NCBI RefSeq assembly: GCF_030272615.1 | Contig: NC_081414.1 | Location: forward strand, 811,807,069 to 811,871,068 | From: Cryptomeria japonica | Lineage: Eukaryota > Streptophyta > Pinopsida > Cupressales > Cupressaceae | Length of the DNA stretch: 64,000 nucleotides | Direction of reading: 5' to 3' | Shown here: piece by piece, positions 1 to 12,229 of the stretch | How positions within the stretch are numbered: position 1 is the first letter of the stretch | Layout of the letters: every line of letters starts with the position of its first letter | Program-made: the position numbers and the translations under genes | The notes under the pieces: generated by a model | What the model was told of the DNA's origin: nothing | Seen by the model: only the letters and a program-made list of their open reading frames with translations | Databases searched by the model: none

Positions 1-110
1 TGCATTTGTATATGGGTACATAACATGTCGTAGTAGTCGGGATCCATCTTGCATTGCTTAGTTGCATTGTAGACTTAAGTGCATTCCCCTAAGTTGCACT
101 TAAGGGGGGG
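1..110 (+). mobile_element. Family-A LTR retrotransposon, 3' end of internal region with polypurine tract
   Basis: This is the last stretch of the internal region of a copia-like element whose body lies left of the window. The reverse complement of the same sequence (words such as the GTAGACTTAAGTGCATTCCCC region) recurs next to the PPT at about 45932-46020 and 51631-51720. Positions 102-110 read AAGGGGGGG directly before the LTR, which is the polypurine tract that primes plus-strand DNA synthesis. No reading frame is present here. Confidence 0.85.
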
Positions 111-574
111 TGTTGGTGTAATTATTTATTCATGTTGGATATTATTACACCTTACTTAAGTTTAATTAGGATAATGCATTTCATAGTAGTTTGGGAATGA
201 GACACTTGGGTGTTTGTGTCACATTAGGATAGTGTGTTATAGGAGATTTATACCTTCTATCGTGTGATCTTGTTATTACTCTATCATATCCACTTATTGT
301 GGAGTGATAATTCCACCTTCGGTGGGCGATACACCTCATGTGGAATATTATACTGTTTCTCCTCCCTACCCCTACTTATCCCTACTTCCTCTTGTTTCTT
401 ATTGAGCCACATGTCATATTTGTGTGCTCACATATCCATGTAACCTTCCCTATACAAGCAGACTCATATTCATTGTATGTAACAATTGATCATTTATCTA
501 TCGATGAGAATATAGTTTATTCTTATCCTATATTTTGTTCTTTTCATTGAGCTCTTGATCTTGGAAAAATCTCA
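111..574 (+). repeat. Family-A 3' LTR (464 bp)
   Basis: The LTR begins TGTTGGTGTAATTA directly after the PPT and ends AAAAATCTCA, giving the usual TG...CA ends. The same LTR is found in reverse orientation at 23952-24392, 43185-43665, 45491-45931, 51170-51630 and 55781-56224, which fixes the boundaries. Because the 5' part of the element is outside the window, the target-site duplication cannot be tested; the bases after the LTR are TAGGA. The right edge abuts coding-like sequence, so the element inserted in or next to an old gene. Confidence 0.85.
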
Positions 575-1356
575 TAGGAGTGATGGCTCAAATTTTGAGA
601 AGAAAGGTTGAATCTTGGAAGAATAGTGTTTGGATGCAAGAAGGAATCTTGAAAGAAAAATATCGTATATCCTGTTATGAATCTCTCAAGAAAGATGTAG
701 AAAATCCGGAGGCATATCAACGAGAGCATTAGCATAGTAAGGTAATTAATATTATTTCTTTTGTTATTTTGATGTTCTGCATTTTTATCTAGCCTCACAG
801 AGACTGGAAGATTTACAGATTTTATAGTGGACAATATAAATCCAGCAGTTTTCTTCTCAAATGGATATTTAAACATTTTCATACTATTTTAGGGAGTTTG
901 CATTGACATGTTTTTGTTATCAACTAATATTCTTAATTGTTATTTCAGACTGCGGAGGGATTCATACAACTGAAAGAAGAACTTAAAGCCAAAACTTTAC
1001 TTGCCAAGATTCGACGGGAAAAATTATGTTCCAATGCGGCTGATCCTGGACTTCTGGAGGATGAAGTTGCAACTTTGGTAAGGAGTCGAGAGGTTTTGAG
1101 AAGTAACATTGAAAGACTACACGGTAGGCTCAAATAACTGACATTTTAAAGAGGAGAGATACCCAAAGTTTCGAAAGAAAGGGATAGATTTGAACAAGAT
1201 GCAAAACAACTTACAATGCAAAACATTAAACTCATTGCTGAAGTGAGACTGCTTAAAATGAGAGTAAAGGAACTAGATGAAGATGTTCTAGTTAAGGAAG
1301 GACAATTATCGGTTCTACAGGAAAGCCTAAATGCAAAGTTTTGTAGAAAACAGTAG
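575..1356 (+). pseudogene. Relic of a two-exon coiled-coil protein gene
   Basis: Sequence right of the LTR reads as protein in one frame. Exon 1 (about 575-741) ends AAG/GTAATT and exon 2 starts after TTATTTCAG at 949, so a 207-bp intron (742-948) with GT-AG ends is likely. Exon 2 encodes about 135 codons of heptad-like, charged sequence, for example ...LLEDEVATLVRSREVL... and ...LIAEVRLLKMRVKELDED..., typical of a long coiled coil. In-frame stops at 730-732, 1135-1137 and 1147-1149, then TAG at 1354, make it a pseudogene or stray exons. The style resembles stalk regions of kinesin-like or other cytoskeletal proteins, but I cannot name the family. The family-A LTR cuts its 5' side. Confidence 0.55.
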
Positions 1357-1435
1357 TAGTGTTTTGGTTCATTACTTTTTGTGACATTCATTTTTCAACA
1401 TTGGTGGTTGTATTCTAGTTCTCATAGGTGTAACA

Positions 1436-1555
1436 TAGCTGATTTTTCATTTAGCAAGAAATCCTTTAATGTACAGTGAATTTCTATTTTTAATATAGCC
1501 GATTTTTCATTTAGCAAGACATCCTTAAATGTACAGTGAATCTCTATTTTTTAAT
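1436..1555. repeat. Tandem duplication, 2 x 60 bp
   Basis: Two adjacent copies of a 60-bp unit start near 1436 and 1496; the words GATTTTTCATTTAGCAAG and AATGTACAGTGAAT occur at exactly 60-bp spacing. A handful of substitutions separate the copies. No function is evident. Confidence 0.9.
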
Positions 1556-1556
1556 T

Positions 1557-4500
1557 TTTAATTTGAAGATAATATTATAGGCATTGTGAGATATCAATAT
1601 TAATATTGATTAAATGAAAATTTAGTAGGTAAATCTGACCGGAAGTTGAAAAGGGGTTTTGTTTCTCTTATATTATGAAATCTCTGGATTTTTTTTTATG
1701 ATGTTATTCTAAACTTACTTTCTTGGTTAAAAAGTTTGATTTGATGATGCTTTAAATCTTAGCATGTTTTCCTATTCAAATCAGATTACATAATACCATA
1801 AATCTATAAAGAAAAGGAATGTTTGAGCACATAAAATCCATTAAATTTTAAGGACTAAAAACTCTCATGCTTGTAAGAGGAATTGGTTGAGTAGTTTTAA
1901 GCGAAGACATTCCGATATTGAAGATGATTGATGGAATATTTCTTGCTGTAATTATTTGCAGTGTTTGAGCTGTGAAAGCATCCAAAGTTTGAGAAAGGTA
2001 TGTTTTTAACAATAAATTAATATTACGCCGATTTAATTTATGATAAATAGATCAAACAGTGGCATTCATTGGGCTGCCAAAGAAAAATATTTTTAACAAC
2101 TACTCAAAAGGATCCAAATTCACACACAATTTTTTTTCAAAGTATGAATCATGATAACAAGTAGAATACAATTAAAGAAGCAATAATTTAACAAGGTAAT
2201 AACTCATAATGTAAGTTACATCATAAATGATATTGAAGCTAAACAAATAGCAATACCTGGAAGCATACCTTATGAGCTCTGTGAGGTATTGTAAGCTTCT
2301 TATCCATAGTTCTTCTTTTATCACTTGAGGTGCAATGTGAACCCTCCATAGTGGTTTAGTCCCTATCCACCCCTCCAAGCGGAATTTGTGGCCCATGGTG
2401 AGAGAGAGACAATAATTCGTTCTACCTCTAAAGACCAAACACATAAGGTGTTTACTAACTCGAGGTTCAAGTACATAAAAGATGCCAATCCACACTAAGA
2501 GATTACTTAAGTTGTTGTCTATCAATTCCCATTAGAAATTTACATTTCTCTACAGTCCATCGGATGACTAAGCAACTGGGATATCCATCACCGACATGGA
2601 GCTGGCCCAGGCCCACATCCTCCTGGCAGAATCTATCCATTTCCCCAAGGTCATCATGGGTATCCCTCGCCTGCATGCAACTGGCGGAATCCATCCACTA
2701 TCTAGGGGTATGACTAACAGTCTACCGACACAATACGCTCCTTGACTATTGTCAATCTCAAGCGGATAAGCTTAGCTAGAACGGGTCATAGGATTTATCT
2801 CTCGGTGATCACCTTGGATAGAGAGGAATTGTCTATATCTCAGAGGAATACCATCCTCTACCTATGACCTTGTAGGCTCCTAACTCATTCTGTTGCTGTA
2901 AAAGTCAGCGCCTGTACTTGCTTAGTGCTATAACTGGAAAGAGAATTCTAAATTGGGGTAGATAGTTTTCCAACCAGCCTCTTCCATGGCTAAGTTTAAT
3001 ATTTCTAGAATTGTTGCAATATGGAAGTTTCATTGGGTCACTCGTATCCATGGTATTATACCAACTTCCAGCCAATAGTAGAGTCCCAGATAGTCTAAAT
3101 AAAGCCAACACGGTCAATAACTCGTGGTTCTCTCAGCAAATGCTTGCTACTTCACTTCACTTGGGTTAAACTAATGTAGCTATTCTAAGACTACTTCTAG
3201 CATTGGTTGATCAGCTAGAATGCTAAGGATGAGTTAGAGTAGGCGCTTATTGGCCTTAGAGGAAATCAAGGATGATAACTAAATAACCAATTCAGTTTAT
3301 TGTTTATATATATATAATTTATACTCCTCTCGCATTCCATATAGTTTTAGTGGTTTCCACTTAAGGTTTACTTGTAAAGACCGTTCCCTTTAATATTTTC
3401 TTCAAGATCACTATAATTTTAATAGTTAACCTTATGAACATGTAGTCAAATATACGTGGTTTATGGTTTCAATACAGAAAATATATTGTTCTCTATTATC
3501 ATCTTAAATGAACTCCCCAATAAATAACTAAGGTTGCTAAAAATTAAGATTTTTGTTCCCAACAAGCTATGGCCTGAATTTAAGTTATTTGATATCATTT
3601 AAAGAATCTACAGGCAATTACATTTTACTGTCCAAACACATGAGGAACTGCTACAAATGCGGATGTGGTTTTAAGTTATGAGTTTTAGCATAGAGAGACT
3701 AAGCTCAACAAAAGGTGTTGGTTGACTCTTTTAATGTCTCTATAATTTGTGATGAGATTACTCACTTGCTTAACTCTTCTATGAGCCTAAAATGAGTGAT
3801 TTAACAAGGTGGATAACCTATAGAGCAGAAAGTGGTAGTGAGAATAGGTATCAAAGCTCAGCTAAAATTTTACCCATGCATGAATAATTTTGTTCTAATC
3901 CCTTATCTTAACTCTAATGGTGAGGATGTTTCTAGGTTACTCACTTATATTAGATGTTTAGACAAGAAATAAAATTGGAAAATAGACATCTAATGCTGTA
4001 TCAACAACCAAATATAATTAACAAGGTTAACTTAGGCATTGGCTTCTAAAGTGAGCTAGAAGGTGGACTTAGAAAGGAAATTATACTTGCTGGAGTTTGT
4101 TGTTTTTATTTTTGTTGAAAGAAAATATATCTTATAAGAACAACCTAAGGGAAATGCTTGAACAAACAGTGCCTACAGCTATTTTACATATAAATTTAAA
4201 GGATTCAGGCAACTCCCAGTCAAGATTATGTTGGATGAATCCTATAAACTGATTAACTACGAAACCCTCATCAATATGGTGAATTTACTCTACATTTGTT
4301 AACTATGAAATTAGAAACAAGCTACAGCTGTTAAAATTTCAGATTTTTATATTTTATTTCATTCTATCTTTTATTTTATTTTTCCATATAGATAAAATAT
4401 TGAGCCAAAGAATTGAAACCTGTTCTTTGGCAAAACTCTTGTTCCATAATTGTTGGTGTGTAGCTAATTCAAATCACTCATAGTCCACGTCCAGATGCAA

Positions 4501-5056
4501 GATTTCCCTCTTAGGAACCTCTACTTGCTTCACATGCCTATCGTTGTGGTTTTCCCAAATTTTCTTTTCCTCCGGACTCCCCTTTCTTAGGGTTTGTGGG
4601 GTTTTAATAATTCCCTGGCACTCTAGATTTCTTCATTCTTTGAGCTTGGAGTGCCCCTCAAACATAGTTTCCATGTTTTAATGGCACGACTTCTTCCAAC
4701 AACATGCACAGCTACCTTCCCAGTCTCGCACCACTCTCTCCATAAATGAGAGTTGTCTCTCATGTGTGGAAAAATGAAAAATAAATCCCCTTTACTATCT
4801 TTTATTCTTGTTTCTCATAATTCCTCCTCTAACCATATGTTATTAATTTATTTTATTTTTTTTAAAATTTGAGCACCCATGCTAGGTATACGCATAATTT
4901 GGCCATAGATTAAATATAAGTCACATTTATTTATTTTTACTTATTTATTCATATTTGGTTTTTCTTTATTTTATGTTTTTATTTTATTTATACTCATCTT
5001 TATTCCAATGATACATATATATATATGCATTGTATTCATATCTTTTTTTTTTAACA

Positions 5057-5059
<3 letters not shown>
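1557..5059. other. No gene recognised; AT-rich intergenic DNA
   Basis: I see no sustained reading frame, RNA gene or element terminus. The part from about 2260 to 3290 is less AT-rich and more word-diverse than its surroundings and may be an old LTR or leader of an unrecognised element, but no terminal repeats were found. The rest is AT-rich with short homopolymer and TA runs, such as 3305-3320. Confidence 0.5.

Positions 5060-5089
<30 letters not shown>
5060..5089. repeat. (AT)n microsatellite
   Basis: About 15 uninterrupted AT units follow a T-rich stretch. Between here and the next feature is AT-rich DNA without a visible gene. Confidence 0.95.
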
Positions 5090-5092
<3 letters not shown>

Positions 5093-5466
5093 ATTATTCT
5101 TTAATAAAATTTTAATTCAATGTTTCCAATTAATAAATATCAAGTTTATTATAAATGTCTCCAAAACACTCGGAAACAATTGTAGTCATAATTCGCTTCC
5201 TAGGCAAGTTGAACCTTAGGTGGACAAAACTTACTTTCAAGGTATAGACACTGTATCAACAATAGTGATAGCCTGTCTCTCACCACTGGTTCATAAAATC
5301 CACTCCACCTTGCACATCAAGTACCTACAACCAACCATCAAACTCACACAACTCCACAAACTTGTCAATTCGGGTTAGTAATAAAATATATAATCAAAGC
5401 ATTAATTAACAAAACATGATAATATAAAAAAATTCATTAATAGTAGCATTAAGAGTTTATTAGCAT

Positions 5467-5486
5467 CACACACACACACACACACA
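5467..5486. repeat. (CA)n microsatellite
   Basis: About ten CA units. The surrounding 5090-5880 shows no gene or element boundary I can support. Confidence 0.95.
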
Positions 5487-5881
5487 TTCATGAGTTCAAA
5501 TAGTAATAGTTTAATCACAAAGTCCATCCCTAGTCCAAATTACCATGGGGCTAGGGGTACGACAACAAAATTAATTAGGTTTCTAGGGATATTACAATCT
5601 TTTCTTCGGCTAGTAATGTAGACTATATTATTATAGTGGATAACCTTTAGAACAAATCCCCCAATTAATCTCATACAATTTGTTTTGCATAGAGTCATTT
5701 CTCAAGTCAAACATAAGTTATTTTTGTGTAATGAGTCATTATGTAATCCCTGTATTCGACACAATTGAATACTATGCCTTTTAGACTCTAATTAGTGTCA
5801 TTGCATAGCCAACAAAAGATTCTTAGATCTCATATGCAAGAAAAAGATAAAAAATTATCACGAGCAAAAAAAATGGTGAAA

Positions 5882-5990
5882 ATGATCGAAATGAGGTGAT
5901 TGTGTACAATTTGCTCAAAATTTCAAAATTGGCAGAGATGATTCAAATGAGGTGTGTACAATTTTCCCAAAATTCCAAAAGTGGCAAAAG
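5882..5990. repeat. Imperfect tandem duplication of ~55 bp
   Basis: Two diverged copies begin ATGATCGAAATGAGGTG and ATGATTCAAATGAGGTG and run on through CAAAATT and GTGGCAAAAG/TTGGCAGAG. The sequence from 5991 to about 6400 is AT-rich with no recognisable gene. Confidence 0.7.
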
Positions 5991-6399
5991 CCTTTATTTG
6001 TCCAAATTGCTAAAAATGACAAGTTGTAAAGGATGTCAAAAAGTGCAATTTTCGTTAAAAGGTCGCAAAATGGCATATGGCCACCAAAGTCTTTGCTATG
6101 AATTTTATGGAAATTGAAAAATAAACGAAAAAACCATGAAAGCAGGGATGCTATTATTTTTAAGAAAAGATATTTTTCATAAAATAAAAAAAATGATCTA
6201 GATTCTTGAGTTATGAAAGGGATTTTTAGATAATTTGTTTGGAACATCTCTATAAGTTTTAAGCTTAAATTAGTTTGTGCATTTCTAAAAATGCTAAACT
6301 GCCAGATTTCAAGCTTTCAAATTGAAGTACCTAGGTTAAAGAAGATTCTTTTTGGATTGTAGTCTGGAATTATTTTGTAGTTAGTGGGGCTCCTTTTGT

Positions 6400-6762
6400 G
6401 ATGAGTCATGCGCTCTAGGTTGTTGGCCTTCCTGCATGTGTAGGCCCCTCGTTTTGTAATCACATACTTACTGTTGAAGTATTATCTGACCATGGGTAGG
6501 CTTTCCACCATGGTTTTTCCCTTTACCAAGATTTCCATGTACAATTATTGGTGTCATGTGTTCTAGGTGGATGGTAACTGTTCTGTCATTTATGTTTATT
6601 CTTAATTGCTACTTTAGTTATTCCAGTATTTGGTTTATCCATTCCGGTATTGGGTCTATGTGTTCTGATAATAAGGATTTGAATGCTTAAAGTTCTATAA
6701 TCTTTTGACAACTGATTCAAACCCCCTCTCAATTGTCCTCTGGTTATCTAAGGTGTCTAACA
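6400..6762 (+). repeat. 3' part of a copia-type LTR, plus orientation
   Basis: The block ends with an ACTGATTC-like word, CCCCCTCTCAATTGTCC and then CTAACA. This is the reverse complement of the end shared by the Copia-1 and T2 LTRs. A PPT-like CCACCATGG...CCCTTTACC segment in its middle also recalls those LTRs. The right edge at 6762 is clear because family-A sequence resumes at once. I could not find its left end, internal region or target-site duplication, so it may be a solo or truncated LTR that cut off the 3' part of the family-A element. Confidence 0.55.
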
Positions 6763-7308
6763 TATAGTTCCATTTACATAATGAATGAGTCATTTTTCCA
6801 TTAGTTTACTCCATGCCTTAATCTTCCATGAAGCATAGTTATGAGGAATTAAAAGTGGAAATTTAGGAGAACCCATAGCATCAAAATGAAAAAACACAAC
6901 ATAGAGAGAGGCACAATGACACAAGACACCCCCTAAATTACTCAATCAAGAAACCCCCCCAAAATTATTATTTGGGACTTTATACTTAGTGCATGTACAA
7001 TGGGTCACTTTGCAAAACAAGGAAAGGTGGACTTGTGATTTCAACTTTACAACTGCCTCAAATAGGCTATAAGAGACTTCAGAAAATACTGCAAGTGATA
7101 TAAACTAAGATCCAAGCAAAATACAATTACCAAATATGCCAAGAATGGCCAAATACAAAAAGTACAATTTCTACTCAAAATCATTGCAAATTGATGGCAG
7201 ATTATGAAAGTAGATGAAAAATTATGCACTTTCAAAAATAAAGGGCACCTAAAAAGGAGGTAATATGACCCCAAACAAAGCCTCTTAAGTTACAAAATTG
7301 AGGATTAG
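6763..7308 (-). mobile_element. Family-A element, fragment carrying gag start and part of the 5' leader
   Basis: The sequence is collinear with 48236-48770 and 53960-54500. On the minus strand the gag frame starts at the ATG at 6876, with ...NYASWKIKAWSKLMEK... followed by an in-frame stop. Upstream of it, toward higher coordinates, is the long untranslated leader. The fragment stops at ATTAG (7304-7308) and its sequence resumes at 22551, so it is one half of an element split by the solo LTR. Its left end is cut by the copia-type LTR ending at 6762. Confidence 0.85.
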
Positions 7309-7506
7309 TGGTGCACGATCACCTAAGGGTCCAATGAGACCTCAAAGACAAAAATGGAAAGGTTGAGTCTATTTGGATGTAAGAGGGTCATTCATGACCT
7401 AAAATAATGTAATAAGGCCTTTAAAGATCAAGTTGCCTAATTGAGTCATTAATGGTCAAATGGTGCCATATAGGCATATTATGTAATAATTTCCAAGAAG
7501 GCATAT

Positions 7507-8601
7507 TGTTAGGACTCGGGAAGGACAACTAAGAGGGGGAGGGTGAATCAGTTGTAAACCAATTTTCAATAAATTGTAATCCAAATGCCAATTATTCCAA
7601 CTTAAACTTAATGTCGGTAAACCAAACTTAAGTGTCAGTAAAATAAATTAACAATTACAGCAGTACCGATGAAGCTTAATGCATGAAACAGAAAGAGAAA
7701 CAACATCCACAACACTTAACATAGATATTTTGACGTGGAAACCCTATAAGGGGAAAAACCTTCATGGGAAACCTTACCCACAATCAAATGATACTACTAT
7801 AGATAGTATGTATATACAAATGGGGTCTAAACATATAGAAAGGCCAACCTCCTAGAGCTCACTACTCAATCACAAAATAGGAGTCACACTAACTACTCAA
7901 TTGGATGGTTAAATCCAATGATAATGTATTGCTCAAAATAGCATCTACAATGTTGGATTCAGTACCGGTTTAAGCTCTGAACATGAGTGTCAAACACCTT
8001 CATAACCTTCCTTCAACCTTCAAATAATATTTGTGTGATTCGCACAAGGACCTGCTTATTTTGACTCTTTAATATTCAAACACACTCATACCACAAGCAC
8101 ATCTTGATCTTCAATAAGATCTTACAATCATATATACAAAACCTAAGACCAAATGTATAGGTCGGCTCACTAAAGATATTATAATTAAATCAATTACAAA
8201 TAAGTCTTTATGTGATACAACATGTTAACTCAATATATTTACCATATTATCCAATCAATAAACCATCTCCATAATGTGTCATGCTTATCTGGAGTACCGG
8301 TCCATACCTTAGACCTATCTTCCGGTAAAGGAAAATCTCTCAACCTGATTAGACAAATAAGAAAAACACCAAATCCAAACTTCCAGTCAATGTCTTCGAC
8401 ATAACCAAATGATTTCTAGATGATAACAAGTCATCATCATTGCCGATGAACAATATAACCTGCTGGTGAACACATACCGGTGAGTGTGCATAAGCCACTA
8501 GCCATACCGGTGAACATAATGTAAACCTCTGAAGAAGAAAAGTGTTGACATCAATGACAAAATGAATGCAACACATGACAAATTCATCCATAATACCAAC
8601 A
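7507..8601 (-). repeat. Copia-1 3' LTR (1095 bp)
   Basis: On the plus strand it runs from TGTTAGGACTCGGG to ATACCAACA. It lies next to the PPT, which makes it the 3' LTR of the minus-strand element. It pairs with 13192-14285. Confidence 0.95.
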
Positions 8602-8615
8602 ATCTCCCCCTTTGG
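8602..8615 (-). other. Copia-1 polypurine tract
   Basis: The minus strand reads CCAAAGGGGGAGAT directly before the 3' LTR start TTGTTGG/TGTTGG. It is the same tract as in T2 at 16167-16180. Confidence 0.9.
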
Positions 8616-8989
8616 AATTAATGGCAACACTAGATGGAAAAACATCTAAGTGCCAAAAATAAAATGCCAAAACCAATAAACCAACAATCTCCCAAAGGTA
8701 GATCAATACAAAGTTTTATAACAAAAATAGAAACCAAAACCAAAGTATATATATCCAAAGAGTATATCTCTCCAAGTATAATGATTATCTCTCCCCAAAT
8801 ACAAAGTTTTTTCATAGATATACCTCACCCTTTGACATCAAATGCCAAAGTAGTTTAGCATTCAAAAACATAACATTCAACCAACTACTCGCCCTGAGAA
8901 GTAGCTCTCCTTCATCAAAGATAGAAAAAGATTTTTCTAGTTAGTCCTTGTCAATTTGATGCCAATCTTCATCATTCAAGTCTCTGCCA

Positions 8990-9850
8990 GTGGGGAAATT
9001 ACCCAAGTTGCTCTCTAAGATATTTAAATGTTTCCTTAAGAAAAGGCTTTGTAAATATATTTGCAATTTTCTCTTTAGTATTCACATAAACCAATTTCAC
9101 TTCATTTGCTTCAATATTCTCTTTCAGAGATTTATACTTAATAGAAACATGCTTTGTCTTAGAGTAAAATACCGGATTCTTTGATATATCAATTGCTGCT
9201 AAATTATCACAATAAATGATTATTGGCTCTTTGCATTTTACCTTTATATCCTTCAACATTTGCTTGATCCATAATACCTAAGTACAATTAGTTGTTGTTG
9301 TAACATATTTTGATTCTGCTATTGATAATGATGTAGAAGTCTACTTTTTACTTATCCATGAAATCAATCTTTTGCCAAGAAAGAATGCACTGCCAGTGGT
9401 ATTCTTTCTGTCATCTACCTCTGCTACCCAATTTGCATCAGTGTATGCACATAAATCAAAATTTTCATCTTTAGGATATCATAAACCAAGATTTGTTGTG
9501 CCTTGTACGTACCGAAAAATCCTTTTAACTACTGATTCATGATTTTCTTTAGGATTTCTTTGAAATCTTGAAACAATACATATTGCATTCATTATATCAG
9601 GTCTGGTTTGTGTCAAATATAGTAAACCTCCAATCATAGATTTGTACCTTGTTGCATTAATAGGAGCTGAAACATCCTTCAATGTCAATTTATCAGTTGT
9701 AGTCATAGGAGTACTTACCGGTTTGGAATTTTCCATACCAAATTTCTTCAAAAGATCCTTCAAGTATTTTGTTTGACATATGAATATACCTTTATCTTTT
9801 TGTGAAATCTGCAAACCTAATAATTTTTTTATCTCTCCAATCATAGACAT
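8990..9850 (-). pseudogene. Copia-1 RT connection and RNase H domain
   Basis: The C-terminal part of the pol polyprotein removes RNA from the RNA-DNA hybrid. It reads ...GEIKKLLGLQISQ..., ...SMIGGLLYLTQTRPDI... (linker conserved after copia RT), then RNase H with the acidic residues in YTDANWV, IAESKY and IIYCDNLAAI, and the terminal KTKHVSIKYK...IANIFTK block characteristic of copia. Stops separate the segments 9850-9479, 9478-9260 and 9259-8999. The reading frame ends shortly before the PPT, as in other copia elements. Confidence 0.9.
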
Positions 9851-9904
9851 TTCAAATTCTTTTTACATCTGGTTAGCAAAGTCCTTACATAATTCATCTT
9901 CACC

Positions 9905-10645
9905 TCAAAAAATGATATCATCTACAAAAACTTCAATAACCAAAATATCATGATTGGTAACTATGTAATACAAATTGATGTCAGCATTACCTTTTGTGTA
10001 ACCAAGCTTTAAAATATATTTATCTAATGTAGCATACCAAGCTCTTAGAGTTTGCTTCAGTCCATATAAAGCTTTCCTTAACCTACAAACCATATCCTTA
10101 TTATCTGTCAAATAAAATCCATAAAGTTGTTCAATGTAAACTTCCTTCTCAAGATCTCCGTTCAAAAATGCACATTTTACATCCATTTGATAAACTTTAT
10201 CATTCTTATGAGCTACAAAAGAAAGAAATAGTCTAACTGCCTCAATTCTAGCTAACGGTGCAAAGGTTTCATTATAATCAATTCCTTCTTTCTGTGAATA
10301 ACCTTTACAAAATAATCTTTCTTTGTTCCTGATTACTTCTCCATATTCATTAAGTTTATTCCTAAATACCCATTTAGTTCCAATTACATTTTTGTCTTTG
10401 GGCCGGGGAACCAATGTCCAAGTATTGTTCTTTTCAATTTGTTCTAATTCATCTTCCATTGTTTTTATCCAATGTTCATCCTGACATGTTTCAATAACAG
10501 TTGTTGGTTCAACTTGAGAAATTAAACATACCTCTTCATTTGCCAGTCTTCCTCTAGTCATAACACCTTGATTCTTGTTTCCAATTATCTGATTCTTTGA
10601 ATGATTTAATCTTGTATCCCTGGGTTTGTTCTGATTAACATTCAC
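9905..10645 (-). pseudogene. Copia-1 reverse transcriptase domain (RVT_2)
   Basis: The 246 uninterrupted codons start just before the RT core and contain the copia RT signature: W VFRNKLNEYGE, KGYSQKEGIDYNETFAPLARIEAVR, the YQMDVKCAFLNGDL block with a catalytic Asp, KALYGLKQ, and FVDDIIF as the YxDD-type catalytic pair. It copies element RNA into DNA in the virus-like particle. A stop follows FVDDIIF and the frame continues into the connection domain. It is the best preserved piece of the element, but it is not functional as part of the whole polyprotein. Confidence 0.93.
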
Positions 10646-10789
10646 AGCCTACTTTTCTTCAGTCACTATTGAGTTTTATGATGATGTTGGTGTGACTGGG
10701 TCTACATTCAGTACCGGTGCAATCTCTGTCAGTTCATTTATAATCATTTCAACTATCGTTTCTAAAGATCTTGAATCTCCTCTAAAGTG

Positions 10790-11640
10790 TTATTCTATCT
10801 TCATATCAGTAATCTCAATGATTTTTTGTAACCTTTTATTATAACATCTATATGCCTTGCTTTTAGATGAATAACCAAGAAATATTCCTTCATCACTTCT
10901 AGGATCAAATTTGCCAATATACTCATCTCTTCTAATATTAAATTTGCTTCCAAATATTCTAAAATACTTAAGAGTAGGAATATGACCAAACCATAGTTCA
11001 TAAGGGGTCTTACCAATTTCACTTTTGATGTGAACTCTGTTGAAAGTATAAACTGATGTATTCACTACTTCTCTCAAGTACACATGAGGTAGATTTGCTT
11101 CCATCAACATAGTTCTTGCTGCATCCAGAATAGTTATGTTCTTCCTTTCCACAACTCTATTCTGCTGGGGTGTCCAGGGTGTGATAGTTGTCTTTTGATT
11201 CCATTCACATCATAGAATGAATTAAATTCTCTAGATGTAAATTCTTCTCCTTGATCTAATCTTAAACATTTGGTTTTCTTGCCGGTTTCATTTTCTACCA
11301 TTGTCTTGTATATCTTGAATCTTTCAAAAACTTCTAATTTCTCCCTGAGAAAAGTAACCCAACACATTCTAGAATAATCATCAATTATTAGCATATAGTA
11401 TCTATCTCCTTGTAGACTTCTTGTTCTTGCTCAACCACATAAATCAGTATGAATTAAATCAAGAATATTATTGGATTTCTCAGTAATGCTCTTAAATGTT
11501 GTTCTAACTTGCTTTCCCATTTGACATTCCTTACATACCAGATTATGAGATTTCATAATTTTAGGTAAATCCCTTACTGCCTTAGTTGAACTGATCTTTA
11601 CAATGCAATCAAAATTCACATGATAGAGTCTTTTATGCCA
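10790..11640 (-). pseudogene. Copia-1 integrase (GAG-pre-integrase zinc finger and DDE core)
   Basis: The minus strand encodes the HHCC module, W-HKRLYHVNF...CKECQMGKQ, then the catalytic core: IIDDYSRMCWVTF with the first Asp, CLRLDQGEEFTSREF with the second Asp, and GIKRQLS before the third acidic position. A frameshift near 11150 moves the sequence to the frame with ERKNITILDAARTML, a typical copia block after the glutamate. PYELWFGHIPTLKYFRIFGS and the adjacent C-terminal blocks follow. The expected RSDRGGEF is RLDQGEEF here, so conserved residues have decayed too. Confidence 0.9.
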
Positions 11641-11659
11641 TTACCAACTTCCATCAATG

Positions 11660-12020
11660 TGTGCAATCAAACATGTCTTATCACTAGTATTCAAGTGAAA
11701 GATATTATCTTTAGTCTGATTACCACTTGCAATCTCTAATCCAGTTTTGTTTATGATTTTGCATTTTCCATTCTTGAATTGTAACTGAAATCCTTTTTCC
11801 ACTAACTGACCAACACTCAAAAGATTATTCTTTAAAATTTATACATAATAAACATTGTCAATATTGTGCTTACCATACAAAGATATTGTGCCTCTTCCTT
11901 TGATTAAACAAGCTTTATCATCTCCAGGCCTTACTAGACCTCCATGAATTTCCTAAAAAAGATAAGAATTTGCTTTTATCACTAGTCATATGATGCGAGC
12001 ATCCACTATCTATAATCCAT
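11660..12020 (-). pseudogene. Copia-1 aspartic protease region
   Basis: Near 12010-11975 the minus strand reads EWIIDSGCSHHMTSDKSKF, the active-site motif (D-S-G) of copia proteases, which mature the polyprotein. Downstream are ...GRGTISLYGKHNIDNVYYV and NNLLSVGQLVEKGF, conserved up to the pre-integrase finger. Stops interrupt the frame. Confidence 0.88.
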
Positions 12021-12229
12021 TCATCTTTTTCTTCAATTTTTTTTACCACTGATTGCTCTATCAGTTTGACAATGGGTGTCGATTGATCTTCCTTTATTCA
12101 AACAAAAGCTCATCCGCTATCTACTGGATCTTCATTTGAATCATCTGTAACACCTTCATCTACATAGTATCATGACTTATCTCTGTTTTTCTTAGATCTG
12201 TATCTCTTATATTCAGGATTAGGCTTATA

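Noticed and set aside
5633-6762. TATAG at about 5628 and again after 6762, suggesting a complete LTR between them
   Set aside because: The supposed start TGGATAACC does not resemble the TGTTGG start of the related LTRs, and the sequence left of it is not family-A gag, so the repeat is probably chance.
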